64,000 nt of DNA from Methylorubrum rhodinum (GCF_014199935.1 NZ_JACHOP010000003.1:1-64000); one strand, 5' to 3'. Positions 45,588-56,076 are shown, counted from the first letter of the stretch. Notes: generated from the sequence alone by a model not told the origin. Numbers and translations are program-made.

Positions 45588-46412
45588 ATGGCCCAGTTCA
45601 ATCTCCCCAAGAACTCCCAGGTGACCGAAGGCAAGTCCTGGCCCGCCCCCGAGGGCGCCAGGAACCTGCAGGTGTTCCGCATCTATCGCTGGAACCCCGA
45701 CGACGGAAAGAACCCGCGCATCGACACCTACCGGGTCGACCGCGACGATTGCGGGCCGATGGTGCTCGACGCGCTCCTGTGGATCAAGAACAAGGTCGAT
45801 CCGACGCTCGTCTTCCGCCGCTCCTGCCGCGAGGGCATCTGCGGTTCCTGCGCCATGAACATCGAGGGGCAGAACGCGCTCGCCTGCACCATGGGCATCG
45901 ACGAGTGCCGCACCCCCGACAACGCCCTCCCGTTCCTGACCCGCAAGGACAAGGACGGCGCGGTGCGCATCTATCCGCTGCCGCACATGCCGGTGCTAAA
46001 GGATCTCGTGCCGGACCTGACCAACTTCTACGCCCAGCACGCCGCGATCGAGCCCTGGCTCCAGACCGAGACGCCGTCGCCCGAGAAGGAGTGGAAGCAG
46101 ACCCCGGAGGACCGCGCCCGGCTCGACGGCCTCTACGAGTGCATCCTGTGCGCCTGCTGCACCACGAGCTGTCCGAGCTACTGGTGGAACGGCGACAAGT
46201 TCCTGGGGCCGGCGGCCCTGCTCCAGGCCTATCGCTGGCTGATCGATTCCCGCGACGAGAACACCGGCGAGCGCCTCGACGCGCTGCACGACCCGTTCCG
46301 GCTCTATCGCTGCCACACGATCATGAACTGCGCCAACACCTGCCCGAAGAACTTGAACCCGGCGAAAGCCATCGCCGAGATCAAGAAGATGATGGTCGAG
46401 CGGGCGGTCTGA
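45588..46412 (+). CDS. sdhB: Succinate dehydrogenase iron-sulfur subunit
   Basis: Carries the [2Fe-2S], [4Fe-4S] and [3Fe-4S] clusters linking SdhA to quinone. [13 protein letters not shown] with a downstream cysteine (LACTMG) ligates the 2Fe-2S cluster, [16 protein letters not shown] and [13 protein letters not shown] the others. 274 aa. ATG at 45588. Last gene of the operon before tRNA-Arg. Confidence 0.97.
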   Translation: MAQFNLPKNSQVTEGKSWPAPEGARNLQVFRIYRWNPDDGKNPRIDTYRVDRDDCGPMVLDALLWIKNKVDPTLVFRRSCREGICGSCAMNIEGQNALACTMGIDECRTPDNALPFLTRKDKDGAVRIYPLPHMPVLKDLVPDLTNFYAQHAAIEPWLQTETPSPEKEWKQTPEDRARLDGLYECILCACCTTSCPSYWWNGDKFLGPAALLQAYRWLIDSRDENTGERLDALHDPFRLYRCHTIMNCANTCPKNLNPAKAIAEIKKMMVERAV

Positions 46413-46484
46413 GCGCAGTCCGAACACGGAGCGGCGGCGTCGGGTTGGCGCTGCTCCGCATCGATGCTAGGTGTCGTGCTCAAC

Positions 46485-46561
46485 GTCTCCGTAGCTCAGC
46501 CGGACAGAGCACAGGTTTCCTAAACCTGGGGTCGGAGGTTCGATTCCTCCCGGGGACGCCA
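46485..46561 (+). tRNA. tRNA-Arg (anticodon CCT)
   Basis: Acceptor stem GTCTCCG (46485-46491) pairs with CGGGGAC (46551-46557), with discriminator G and an encoded CCA (46559-46561). D-arm TAGCTCAGCCGGACAGAGCA, anticodon stem CAGGT/ACCTG around loop TTCCTAA (anticodon CCT, reads AGG), and T-arm GGAGGTTCGATTCCTCC are all well formed. Confidence 0.97.
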
Positions 46562-46650
46562 TCGTCCACCCCGTTCGCGTCCGCCGTGCAACCCGCGCGA
46601 GGCTCGGCCGTTGGTCCGCCGATCCGGCGCCGTTGCCGGCAGGGACCGGT

Positions 46651-46998
46651 ATGGGCGACGACACGACCAGCGCGACGACGAAACCCCGCCCCGTCACCTT
46701 CCTCGGACGCGGCCTCGCCCTGCGCTCGCGCGACCGGCTCACCCTTCTGGTCTGCCCCCTCTGCTCGCAACGCAACGGCGAGCGGATGGCCGCCCTCGGC
46801 ACCTGCGTCTGGTGCGGCTACGAGCCGTCGGCGCGGGACGAGCAGCCGCTCTCCGTCGAAGTCACATCCGTCGAAGTCCCGTCCGCCGAGCCGGAAGCTC
46901 GCACCGAGCCGGACGCTCGATCCCGGCCGGGAAGCCGCAACGCGGGCGGTCGCTCGGGCCGCTCCGATCATCCCGTGATCCGGGCTCGGACCTGTTGA
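46651..46998 (+). CDS. Small zinc-ribbon-like protein, unknown
   Basis: 115 aa. Two cysteine pairs CPLC and CVWC, 17 residues apart, suggest a zinc ribbon; an acidic, repetitive C-terminal tail (VEVTSVEVPSAEPEA) follows. ATG at 46651 has AGGGA 5 bases upstream. It begins 90 bases after tRNA-Arg. Not recognised. Confidence 0.55.
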   Translation: MGDDTTSATTKPRPVTFLGRGLALRSRDRLTLLVCPLCSQRNGERMAALGTCVWCGYEPSARDEQPLSVEVTSVEVPSAEPEARTEPDARSRPGSRNAGGRSGRSDHPVIRARTC

Positions 46999-47115
46999 TA
47001 TTTTATAACAAATGAGATTCTCTGTGGGTCGTCGCACTCGCCTCGATCCCCGAGGCTTGCGCCCTGGAACGATTCGGTCGAACCAGACTGCGAAGTCGGA
47101 GTCGCGCGGAACCAG

Positions 47116-47523
47116 ATGGCAGGCCAGAAGACCGACGAGCGCGACGTTCTCCTGGGGCAGCGCATCGCCGAGCAGCGCAAGCGATCGCGCCTGACCCAGC
47201 GTGCCGTTGCCGACAGCTTCGGGATGTCGGCGGCGCAGCTCCAGAAATACGAGAAGGGCGTCAACCGGATCAGTGCGATCCATCTCGCCGTCTTCAGCCG
47301 GATGACCGGGACGCCGATCTCCGAATTCCTCGACGGTATTCCGCACCCGGACGAGGCGGTCGAGCGCGGCTTCGCCGAGACGCCGCAGCCGCCGCTCGTC
47401 GCCGAGCCCTGGTCGAACCTCGCCCGCGCTTTCGCCCGCCAGATCTCCGAGAGCTTCAGCGAGGAGCAGCGGCGGGACATCTCCGCCGCGATCGAGGCGT
47501 TCGGCCGCGAGTTGAAGGGCTGA
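47116..47523 (+). CDS. XRE-family helix-turn-helix regulator
   Basis: 135 aa. The Cro/C1-type helix-turn-helix is LGQRIAEQRKRSRLTQRAVADSFGMSAAQLQKYEKGVNRISAIHLAVFSRMTGTPISEFL (residues about 13-72); the C-terminal 55 residues are helical with no clear domain. ATG at 47116. The preceding stretch near 46993 is AT-rich (GATATTTTATAACAAATG) and may contain its promoter with TATAAC as -10. The same arrangement before metK could make it a metK regulator, but this is guesswork. Confidence 0.85.
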   Translation: MAGQKTDERDVLLGQRIAEQRKRSRLTQRAVADSFGMSAAQLQKYEKGVNRISAIHLAVFSRMTGTPISEFLDGIPHPDEAVERGFAETPQPPLVAEPWSNLARAFARQISESFSEEQRRDISAAIEAFGRELKG

Positions 47524-47567
47524 CGGACCGGCGCCCGTTCGATATAACGGACGTTTCCGCCGTTCCG

Positions 47568-47625
47568 GCTTGACCCTCCTGACTCGCGGTGCGACAAGCC
47601 GCACTCCTTTATGAACGGGTCAAGC
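47568..47625 (+). promoter_or_regulatory. Structured leader upstream of metK
   Basis: GCTTGACCC (47568-47576) is a perfect complement of GGGTCAAGC (47617-47625). Between them GTGCG-ACAAGC-CGCAC forms an inner hairpin. The distal arm ends 42 bases before the metK ATG. It does not match SAM-II, SAM/SAH or SAM-V riboswitch sequences as I remember them. The left arm also contains TTGACC, which could be a -35 element. Confidence 0.45.
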
Positions 47626-47667
47626 GCTGCCGCGGAGCTGCGCGCCCGTCGCTTGGGGGTGCATTCG

Positions 47668-48843
<1,176 letters not shown>

Positions 48844-48855
48844 TCCTGAACCGCC

Positions 48856-49581
48856 ATGGGGAGGGATGAGACCATCCCTCCCGAGGCGGGCGGGAGCGAC
48901 GAGCGCGCCTTCTACGGGCGCCGCAAGGGCAAGCGGCTGCGGCCGGGCCAGGAGCAGCGCCTCGAAGCGCTGCTTCCGCAACTCCGTGTCGCGCTGCCCG
49001 AGCGCGGCGCCTCTCTCGATCCCCCTGCCCTGTTTCCGGTGCCGGTGGACGAGGTCTGGCTCGAGATCGGCTTCGGCGGCGGCGAGCACCTCGCCGCCCA
49101 GGCCGCGGCGCACCGCCGAGCCGGCATCATCGGCTGCGAGCCCTTCGTCAACGGCGTGGTCAAGCTGTTGCGCGCGGTGGACGACGGCGGGCTTCGCAAC
49201 GTCCGCGTCTGGGACGAGGACGCGACCGCGCTGCTCGCCGCGCTGCCCGATGCCTGCCTGGCGCGGGTCTACCTGCTCTACCCCGACCCCTGGCCGAAGC
49301 GCCGCCAGCGCAAGCGCCGCTTCGTCTCCGATGGGTCGCTCGCCGAGATCGCCCGCGTGCTGCGGCCGGGCGGGCATTTCCGCTTCGCCTCCGACATCGA
49401 CGACTATGCCGGCTGGACCCTGGTGCGGGCCGCCCGCTGCCCAAGCTTGCGCTGGACCGCGAGAGGCGCCGACGACTGGCGCACGCCGTTTCCCGGCTGG
49501 CCGGGGACCCGCTACGAGGCCAAGGCGCTCGCGGCCGGACGGCTGCCGAGCTACCTCACCTTCGAGCGGGTCGAGCCGTAG
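48856..49581 (+). CDS. trmB: tRNA (guanine-N7-)-methyltransferase TrmB
   Basis: Methylates G46 in the variable loop of tRNAs. EIGFGGGEHLAAQAA is motif I, and YLLYPDPWPKRRQRKRRFV is the TrmB-specific catalytic segment, followed by LRPGGHFRFASDIDDYAGW. 241 aa. Twelve bases after metK, presumably cotranscribed. Confidence 0.96.
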   Translation: MGRDETIPPEAGGSDERAFYGRRKGKRLRPGQEQRLEALLPQLRVALPERGASLDPPALFPVPVDEVWLEIGFGGGEHLAAQAAAHRRAGIIGCEPFVNGVVKLLRAVDDGGLRNVRVWDEDATALLAALPDACLARVYLLYPDPWPKRRQRKRRFVSDGSLAEIARVLRPGGHFRFASDIDDYAGWTLVRAARCPSLRWTARGADDWRTPFPGWPGTRYEAKALAAGRLPSYLTFERVEP

Positions 49582-49752
49582 TTCGTCCGATAAAGCCCGG
49601 CTTGCATCTTGCCGAGGCGCCCTCCCCGCACCATCACCGTCACGCCTCGATGTGCGCTGCGTCGGACGCTCCTGCGCGTCCCATGGGGGCGTTGCGTGGG
49701 CAGGCGCGCCCTATCTACCGGGTGCGGGACAAAAAACGCGAGGACGACCGAG

Positions 49753-52575
49753 ATGAACGCGCTGAACGCCCTCTTCGCCGAGCACGAGCAGGCGGTCTGG
49801 CTCGACTTCGTGGCCCGCGGCTTCGTCGCCAAGGGGGAGCTTCAGGCCTTGGTCGAGCGCGACGACCTGCGCGGCGTCACCTCCAACCCGTCGATCTTCG
49901 AGAAGGCGATCGGCCACTCGAACGAGTACGACGACAGCCTCAAGGCCGCCCTCGACGGGGGCGATGCCCGCGTGATCGATCTCTACGAGGGGCTCGCGAT
50001 CGCCGACATCCAGGCCGCCGCCGACGTGCTGCGCCGGGTCTACGACACCAGCGACGGCGCCGACGGCTACGTGAGCCTTGAAGTCTCCCCTTACCTTGCG
50101 CTGGACACCGAGGAGACGCTGGCCGAGGCCCGCCGCCTGCACAAGGCGGTCGCCCGCGACAACCTGATGGTGAAGGTACCGGCGACTCCGGCCGGCATCC
50201 CGGCGATCCGCCAGCTCACGGCGGAGGGGATTTCCATCAACGTCACCCTGCTGTTCTCGCAGGAGACCTACGAGGCCGTCGCCCACGCCTTCATCGACGG
50301 CCTGACCGAGTTCGGAAACAAGGGCGGCGACGTCTCGAAGGTGGCGTCGGTGGCGAGCTTCTTCATCAGCCGCATCGACACGCTGGTGGACAAGCGGCTC
50401 GACGAGGTCGGCGGCTACGAGGACCTGAAGGGCAAGGTCGCGGTGGCGAACGCCAAGCTCGCCTACCAGCGCTACAAGCGCATCTTCTCGGGCGCCCGAT
50501 GGGACGCCTTGGAGGCGAAGGGCGCCAAGGCGCAGCGCCTGCTCTGGGCCTCCACCGGCACCAAGAACAAGGCCTATTCCGACGTGCTCTACGTCGAGGA
50601 ACTGATCGGCAAGAACACCGTCAACACCATGCCGCCGGCGACCATGGACGCGTTCCGCGACCACGGGAAGGTCCGCGCCTCGCTGGAGGACAATCTCGAC
50701 GAGGCCAAGGCCGTGATGGACCGGCTGGCCCAGGCCGGCATCGACATCGAGGCGGTGGCCCGCCAGCTTGTCGATGAGGGCGTCCAACTCTTCGTCGATG
50801 CCGCCGACGCGCTGCTCGGCGCGGTGGCGGGCAAGCGCGCGGCCTTGCTCGGCGCGCGCCTCGACAGCCAGACCTGCAAGCTCGGCGACGCGATGCAGGC
50901 GGCGACCGACAAGGCGATCGAGTCCTGGCGCGCGAGCGGCGCGATCCGTCGGCTCTGGGCGCACGACGCCACCGTCTGGACCGGACGTGACGAGGCGAAG
51001 TGGCTCGGCTGGCTGCGCATCGTCGAGGACGAATTGGAGAAGGTGGAGCGTTACGAAAGCTTCGCCGAGGAAGTGCGCTCGGAAGGTTTCACCGATGCGG
51101 TGGTGCTCGGCATGGGCGGCTCCAGCCTCGGGCCGGAGGTGATTTCCGCGACCTACGGCCATCGCGAGGGCTTTCCGAAGCTCCGCATCCTCGACTCGAC
51201 CGACCCGGACGAGGTGCGCGCCGTCGAGGCGGCGGTGAACCTGCCGACGACGCTCTTCATTGTCGCCTCGAAGTCCGGCTCGACGCTGGAGCCCAACGTG
51301 TTTCGCGATTACTTCCTTGGCCGGATGAAGGAGGTGGTCGGCGCGGACAAGGCGGGCCGCCACTTCGTCGCCGTGACCGATCCGGGCTCGGCCATGGAGA
51401 CGGCGGCCAAGGACGACGGCTTCCGCACGATCTTCCTGGGCGTGCCGCAGATCGGCGGGCGCTATTCCGTTCTCTCCGCCTTCGGGCTCGTGCCGGCGGC
51501 GGCGGCGGGCGTCGAGATCCGCGAGTTCCTCGACGCGGCGCGGATGATGGTGCGCTCCTGCGGGCCGGCGGTGCCGCCGGCGGCCAATCCCGGCGTGCGG
51601 CTGGGCGCGGCCATGGGCGTCGCGGCCAAGGAGTTCGGGCGCGACAAGATCACCTTCATCGCCTCGCCCGGCCTCGACACCTTCGGCGCCTGGGCCGAGC
51701 AGCTCATCGCCGAATCGACCGGCAAGGAGGGTCACGGCATCATCCCGGTCGAGGGCGAGCCCGTCGGCGTGCCGGCGGTCTACGGCGAGGACCGGCTGTT
51801 CGTGTACCTGCGCCTGACGAGCCGCGCGGATGCGCGCCAGGACGAGGCGGTGAAGATCCTGGAGAGCGAGGCGCAGCCGGTGGTGCGCATCGATCTGGAG
51901 AAGGTCGAGCAGCTGCCCCAGGAGTTCTTCCGGTTCGAGATCGCCACGGCGGTGGCGGGCGCGGTGCTCGGCATCAATCCGTTCGATCAGCCGGACGTCG
52001 AGGCCAGCAAGGTCGAGACCAAGAAGCTGTTCGCGAGCGCCGAGGAGACCGGTGCGCTCCCGGCCGAGACGCCGATCTTCGAGGACGAGACGGTCGCGCT
52101 CTACGCGGATGCCGCCAACACCGAGGCCCTGCGCCAGGGCGAAGGGTTCGAGGCGCTCGTCGCGGCCCATCTCGGCCGGGTGAAGGCCGGCGACTACGTC
52201 GCGTTGCTCGCTTATGTCGAGCGCAATGCGGCGCATCACGCGGCGTTGCAGGAGGCACGGCTCGCCGTGCGTGACGCCCGGCAGGTGGCGACCTGCCTGG
52301 AATTCGGCCCGCGCTTCCTCCACTCGACGGGGCAGGCCTACAAGGGCGGGCCGGCCTCCGGCGTGTTCCTCCAGATCACCGCGGACCCGTCGTCCGACCT
52401 CGCGATCCCCGGCCGCAAGCTCGGCTTCAAGACGGTGATCGCGGCCCAGGCGCGAGGTGATTTCGCCGTCCTGGCCGAGCGCAAGCGGCGGGCGCTCCGC
52501 ATCCACCTCAAGGGCGGCGACGTGATGACCGGCGTCAAGCGCGTCGCCGCCGCTATCAAGGGCGCGGTTGCGTAG
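49753..52575 (+). CDS. tal-pgi: Bifunctional transaldolase/glucose-6-phosphate isomerase
   Basis: A fusion of two sugar-phosphate enzymes, 940 aa. Residues about 1-370 are transaldolase: GVTSNPSIFEKAI, NLMVKVPATPAGIPAI with the Schiff-base lysine, and ISINVTLLFSQETYE. Residues about 400-940 are phosphoglucose isomerase: MGGSSLGPEVISATYG, VASKSGSTLEPNVFRDYF, and a C-terminal SIS-type region. Such fusions are annotated in methylotrophic and other alphaproteobacteria and link the pentose phosphate rearrangements to hexose phosphate. ATG at 49753. A bidirectional terminator lies at 52759. Confidence 0.95.
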   Translation: MNALNALFAEHEQAVWLDFVARGFVAKGELQALVERDDLRGVTSNPSIFEKAIGHSNEYDDSLKAALDGGDARVIDLYEGLAIADIQAAADVLRRVYDTSDGADGYVSLEVSPYLALDTEETLAEARRLHKAVARDNLMVKVPATPAGIPAIRQLTAEGISINVTLLFSQETYEAVAHAFIDGLTEFGNKGGDVSKVASVASFFISRIDTLVDKRLDEVGGYEDLKGKVAVANAKLAYQRYKRIFSGARWDALEAKGAKAQRLLWASTGTKNKAYSDVLYVEELIGKNTVNTMPPATMDAFRDHGKVRASLEDNLDEAKAVMDRLAQAGIDIEAVARQLVDEGVQLFVDAADALLGAVAGKRAALLGARLDSQTCKLGDAMQAATDKAIESWRASGAIRRLWAHDATVWTGRDEAKWLGWLRIVEDELEKVERYESFAEEVRSEGFTDAVVLGMGGSSLGPEVISATYGHREGFPKLRILDSTDPDEVRAVEAAVNLPTTLFIVASKSGSTLEPNVFRDYFLGRMKEVVGADKAGRHFVAVTDPGSAMETAAKDDGFRTIFLGVPQIGGRYSVLSAFGLVPAAAAGVEIREFLDAARMMVRSCGPAVPPAANPGVRLGAAMGVAAKEFGRDKITFIASPGLDTFGAWAEQLIAESTGKEGHGIIPVEGEPVGVPAVYGEDRLFVYLRLTSRADARQDEAVKILESEAQPVVRIDLEKVEQLPQEFFRFEIATAVAGAVLGINPFDQPDVEASKVETKKLFASAEETGALPAETPIFEDETVALYADAANTEALRQGEGFEALVAAHLGRVKAGDYVALLAYVERNAAHHAALQEARLAVRDARQVATCLEFGPRFLHSTGQAYKGGPASGVFLQITADPSSDLAIPGRKLGFKTVIAAQARGDFAVLAERKRRALRIHLKGGDVMTGVKRVAAAIKGAVA

Positions 52576-52626
52576 GGTCGAGCCCGGGCACCACGTGGGT
52601 GACGGAGTTCCTCATTCTTCACCCAC

Positions 52627-52754
52627 TGCCGTCGTTCCGGGGCGCCGATAAGCGAACCCGGAATCCACGACGGGCCGCGACGGTGTGAGTGGCCGCGCAT
52701 CGCGGGTGGAGTCCGGGTTCCGCCGCGCGGCTCCGGAACGACGGCGGCGGGTGA
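52627..52754. repeat. Long imperfect inverted repeat
   Basis: CCGTCGTTCCGGGGCGCC on the left pairs with the right end GGCTCCGGAACGACGG, and GAACCCGGAATCC pairs with GGAGTCCGGGTTCC. The element fills the gap between tal-pgi and the terminator and is of a type often found between alphaproteobacterial genes. Confidence 0.65.
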
Positions 52755-52758
52755 CATG

Positions 52759-52786
52759 AAAAAGGGCGCCGAGCGGCGCCCTTTTT
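52759..52786. terminator. Bidirectional intrinsic terminator
   Basis: AAAAAGGGCGCC (52759-52770) and GGCGCCCTTTTT (52775-52786) pair around GAGC. The T-run on both strands serves tal-pgi from the left and the DedA gene (stop 52804) from the right. Confidence 0.92.
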
Positions 52787-52803
52787 CCTATCCGTGTTCC
52801 GGC

Positions 52804-53451
52804 TCAATGCGTCGTCAGAGGCCCCGGAATCGCCGCCTCGGCCTTGATCAGCAGGCGCTCCTCGTGGCGCTTCATGAAGAGCCAGAGGGCGAGGCCGCCG
52901 AACACCACGAAGGCGAGGAGACCGAGGCCGATCGGGCCGATGATGTGCTCGATGGAGCGGCCGCACCAATAGGCGCCGAAGCCCATGATCGAGGCCCAGG
53001 CGACGCCGCCGAGCCCGTTGAAGATGAAGAAGCGGCGGGCATCGAGCTTGTTCACGCCAGCCAGCACGGCCGCGTAGGCGCGCAGCATCGCAGTGAAGCG
53101 TCCGAAGAACACGATCTTGCCGCCGTGCTCGCGGAACAGGTACTGCCCGAGCTTGAGCCGCCCGTGGTCGAGGGCGATGAGGTGGCCGTAGCGGAGCAGC
53201 AGCGGCATGCCCCAGCGGCGTCCGACCCAGTAGCCGAGGTTGTCGCCGATGATCGCGGCGGCCGCCGCGGCGGCCACGACGAGGACGATGTTCAGCCCGC
53301 CCGTGCTGCCGGCATAGATCGCCGAGGTCAGCAGGATCGTCTCTCCCGGCAGCGGCAGGCCCGCGCTTTCCAGGGTGATGATGACGAAGATGGCGAGATA
53401 GCCGTAATGCGCGATCAGATCGCCAATCGGCAGCCCTTGCAGAAAGGACAT
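52804..53451 (-). CDS. DedA-family membrane protein
   Basis: 215 aa, several hydrophobic segments. LESAGLPLPGETILLTSA and GDNLGYWVGRRWG plus FFGRFTAMLRAYAAVLAGV are the DedA signature. Family members act in lipid carrier or phospholipid flipping and membrane homeostasis. ATG at 53451 with GGAGAG upstream; the extra upstream frame is rejected. The gene is bounded by a strong terminator. Confidence 0.92.
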   Translation of the reverse strand: MSFLQGLPIGDLIAHYGYLAIFVIITLESAGLPLPGETILLTSAIYAGSTGGLNIVLVVAAAAAAAIIGDNLGYWVGRRWGMPLLLRYGHLIALDHGRLKLGQYLFREHGGKIVFFGRFTAMLRAYAAVLAGVNKLDARRFFIFNGLGGVAWASIMGFGAYWCGRSIEHIIGPIGLGLLAFVVFGGLALWLFMKRHEERLLIKAEAAIPGPLTTH

Positions 53452-53533
53452 GGATGAAAACTCTCCGCGAATCGTGCGGGGCACTGTCGCGAGGAACGTG
53501 GCCGTAACAGGGCAGTTTTTTTCGCCCGCGGCG

Positions 53534-53731
53534 TCAGGCCTCGGCTGCCGCAAGCACCGGTGCCGGATCGGAATCCGGGCGCGCGTCGCGGGGTACCTCG
53601 CCCCCGCCAGCGGCCCGCTGGTCGGCGGCCGGGAGCGGGAACAGGCGCAACAGGCCCTCGGACACGCCGAAGAGCAGAGGGTCCGCCCTGGGGCCGAAGC
53701 CGGGCGGGAGGAGGTTGACGGTTTCGATCAT
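53534..53731 (-). CDS. Small protein, unknown
   Basis: 65 aa (MIETVNLLPPGFGPRADPLLFGVSEGLLRLFPLP...). The first 35 residues look protein-like, the rest is low-complexity Ala/Pro/Asp. Weak support. Confidence 0.35.
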   Translation of the reverse strand: MIETVNLLPPGFGPRADPLLFGVSEGLLRLFPLPAADQRAAGGGEVPRDARPDSDPAPVLAAAEA

Positions 53732-54058
53732 GGCGTGACGGGGAAGGCCCGCAGCGGGAGCGTGAAACGCGCCCCGCCGCCGTCCCTCGGACGGTCGCGC
53801 AGGGCGCCTGTGGAAACACCAAGTCGCAACCGCTCCATCGGTTGCATCGCGGATTCGAATCGCGTGTCGCCCGGCACGCGGTTTTGAAGCCGCGTTCGGT
53901 CTCGGCGATGGAGCGGGCGTTCGCGGAGCACGCGAGCCGGCTCCCGGCTGGCGGATGGGCGTTGCCACACGTAACGGTTACGTGAATTGACAAAAATTTC
54001 CTTAAGTTGAATTTCTTTCGGCGAACAAGATTGAAATACACTTAAAGGAATATATGCC
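53732..54058. other. Intergenic region with an AT-rich promoter segment
   Basis: About 330 bases. The first two thirds are ordinary GC-rich sequence with no gene I trust. From 53960 composition turns AT-rich and carries the palindrome at 53968-53984, TTGACA at 53987-53992 and the ribosome site AAAGGA before 54059. Confidence 0.6.
53968..53992 (+). promoter_or_regulatory. Palindromic operator adjoining a -35 element
   Basis: CACGTAACGGTTACGTG is a perfect 8-bp inverted repeat around one G. Two bases later TTGACA (53987-53992) matches the -35 consensus exactly; the -10 at the expected spacing (AATTTC) is poor. It likely controls the lectin-like gene at 54059. Confidence 0.6.
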
Positions 54059-54511
54059 ATGTATTATGCCATCGAGTGCTTAGCCACGACAGGATCTCAG
54101 GAGAAGCTGTACGTCACCGACTCGTACCCGGAGCTGACCGGGACGACGAAGCAAGGCGGCCAGTTTAGGAGCAGCCAGCTCTGGCAGGCCCTGTACAATC
54201 CCAACAGTGGCGGCGTCAGCCTCAGGAACAAGGAGAGCGGCAACCTGATCGCGGTGCCGGCCGGGAACAATCCAGCCCTTCTCGTTCCGAATACGATCGA
54301 GAATCAGAACAAGCTGCCCGACCCGTCGGCGGTGCTCAACATCGTCGGGAACGATCCGGAGGGATACAGGATCGTGAGAGGACTGCAGGATCAGGACAAC
54401 AACTTGGATCTTGCCGGAAACCTGCCATACGCCGATGGTGTCCGAATACTGTTTTGGACTTGGCAGAATGACGCGAATTACAAGTGGAAATTCATAGACG
54501 TGGAGGCGTAG
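54059..54511 (+). CDS. Lectin-like beta-trefoil candidate, AT-rich
   Basis: 150 aa, acidic, no signal peptide, no membrane helix. Regular polar segments such as GGVSLRNKESGNLIAV, GYRIVRGLQDQDNNLDL and VRILFWTWQNDANYKWKFIDVE resemble beta-trefoil (ricin-type or agglutinin) repeats in which a WxxNxxxxW-like end closes the last repeat; this is a structural guess. The third-position GC is visibly lower than in neighbours, and codons such as TAT, AAT and ATA appear, suggesting acquisition. AAAGGA 9 bases upstream of the ATG. Convergent with the chemoreceptor gene. Confidence 0.7.
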   Translation: MYYAIECLATTGSQEKLYVTDSYPELTGTTKQGGQFRSSQLWQALYNPNSGGVSLRNKESGNLIAVPAGNNPALLVPNTIENQNKLPDPSAVLNIVGNDPEGYRIVRGLQDQDNNLDLAGNLPYADGVRILFWTWQNDANYKWKFIDVEA

Positions 54512-54556
54512 TCCGCGTCCCATCCGACGGCGAGCCAGCCTCGGTTGGGGAGCCGG

Positions 54557-54597
54557 AGCGCATTCCGACGAAACGGGCCACCTTCCGTCGGAATGCG
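54557..54597. repeat. Palindromic repeat family 2, copy 2 (terminator-like)
   Basis: CGCATTCCGACG (54559-54570) and CGTCGGAATGCG (54586-54597) form a perfect 12-bp stem. The interior TCCGACGAAACGGGCCACC aligns with the cores at 16541 and 57532. It sits between the convergent lectin-like and chemoreceptor genes, where it could act as a transcription barrier. Confidence 0.7.
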
Positions 54598-54615
54598 TAG
54601 GGGAGAAAAACCGGA

Positions 54616-56076
54616 TCAGTTCGCCTTGAGGAAGCGCTCGACGCTGCCGCCGAGGCTGGCCGAATGGCCGGCGAGGTTGTCGGCGATGCCGCGCACCGAC
54701 TCGGCGAACTCGCCGGTGGCGTTGGCCGCCGCCGAGACGCCGCCGATGTTGCCCGACATCTCGTGGGTCGAGGCCGCCTGCTCCTCGACCGCGCTCGCCA
54801 TGGCCACCGTGAGGTTCGACAGTTCCGAGACCGCGGCGGTGATGCCGCCGATGGCATCGACCGCCTCGCCGGTGGCGCTCTGAATCGCCGCGATCTGGCC
54901 GGTGATCTCGCCGGTCGCCCGCGCGGTCTGCTCGGCCAGCGCCTTCACCTCGGTCGCGACCACGGCGAAGCCCCGGCCCGCCGCGCCGGCGCGCGCCGCC
55001 TCGATGGTGGCATTGAGCGCGAGAAGGTTGGTCTGGTCGGCGATCGACTTGATCATGGCGACGACCGCATCGACTTTGCGGGCGCTCTCGGCGAGCAAGC
55101 GCACGGTGGTGTCGGTGGCCTCGGCCTGGGTGGCGATGCGCTTGGCGCGCTCGGAAACGCTGCCGACCTGACCCGAAATCTCTTGGATCGAGGCGGTCAT
55201 CTGCTCGGAGCCGGCGGCGACCGAGGAGGCGCGGTGGCGCGCCTGCTCGGCCGAGCGGGTCAGGCCCTCGGCGGAGCGCTGCATCTCGCCGACCGCCGTG
55301 CCGACGGCCTCGACGACGCGCTTCACTTCGGCCGCCATCTGCACCTCCGCGGTCACCACCGACCACGTCAGCATCGGCCCGACATAGCGCCCGTCCGGCC
55401 CGTTGATCGCCGAGACGCGCAGGTCGAGGGTCTCGGGCCCGACCTTGATCTTGGTCCGGTGCGGCAGGCGGCTCGCATCCGCCAGCATGGTGCGCTGATG
55501 GTGGGGGTTCTTGTGGAACACGTCGAAGGACGAGCCCAGCATCTGCGCGACCTTGATCGGCAGGTGTTGCTCGATCGAGCCGAGCGTCACCTGCGAGGTC
55601 TTGTTGAGGTAGTTGATCTTGAAGTCGTCCTTCGGGTCGGCGGTCATGACGGCGACGGGCATGCCGTCGATCATCGTCATCAGCCGGCTGGTCTCGTTCT
55701 TCTTGGCGGTGATGTCGGCGGCGAACTTCACCACCCGCGTCGGCTTGCCCGCGGCATCGAGGATCGGGTTGTAGGTCGCCTCCAGCCAGACGCGCCTGCC
55801 GGTCCTGTCGCGGCGCGCGAACTCGCCCGAGGCGTATTCGCCGTCGCGGAGCTTGGTCCAGAAGGTGGCGTATTCGGCGCTGGCGACGTAATCGGCGTCG
55901 CAGAACATCCGGTGGTGCTTGCCTTTGATCTCGTCGAGCGCGTAGCCGACCACCGCGAGGAAGTTGCGGTTGGCGTTCAGGACCGTCCCGTCCATGGCGA
56001 ACTCGATGGTGGCCAGCGATCGGTCGAGGGCGTCGAGCCGCGCCTGGGCTTCGTTGTAGGTCGGTTTCCGGAACAT
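54616..56076 (-). CDS. Soluble PAS-PAS methyl-accepting chemotaxis protein
   Basis: 486 aa without a membrane helix, so cytoplasmic. PAS 1 (residues about 10-125: [37 protein letters not shown]) has the [24 protein letters not shown] part; a second PAS-like domain spans about 130-250. The C-terminal signalling hairpin has [42 protein letters not shown] 1 may hold a flavin or heme (aerotaxis-like) but I see no deciding residue. Would act through CheA/CheW located elsewhere. Confidence 0.93.
   Translation of the reverse strand: MFRKPTYNEAQARLDALDRSLATIEFAMDGTVLNANRNFLAVVGYALDEIKGKHHRMFCDADYVASAEYATFWTKLRDGEYASGEFARRDRTGRRVWLEATYNPILDAAGKPTRVVKFAADITAKKNETSRLMTMIDGMPVAVMTADPKDDFKINYLNKTSQVTLGSIEQHLPIKVAQMLGSSFDVFHKNPHHQRTMLADASRLPHRTKIKVGPETLDLRVSAINGPDGRYVGPMLTWSVVTAEVQMAAEVKRVVEAVGTAVGEMQRSAEGLTRSAEQARHRASSVAAGSEQMTASIQEISGQVGSVSERAKRIATQAEATDTTVRLLAESARKVDAVVAMIKSIADQTNLLALNATIEAARAGAAGRGFAVVATEVKALAEQTARATGEITGQIAAIQSATGEAVDAIGGITAAVSELSNLTVAMASAVEEQAASTHEMSGNIGGVSAAANATGEFAESVRGIADNLAGHSASLGGSVERFLKAN

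Noticed and set aside
46562..47600. A genomic island integrated at tRNA-Arg(CCT)
   Set aside because: The tRNA is a frequent integration site, but no integrase, no repeat of the tRNA 3' end and no change of composition follow; metK comes soon after.
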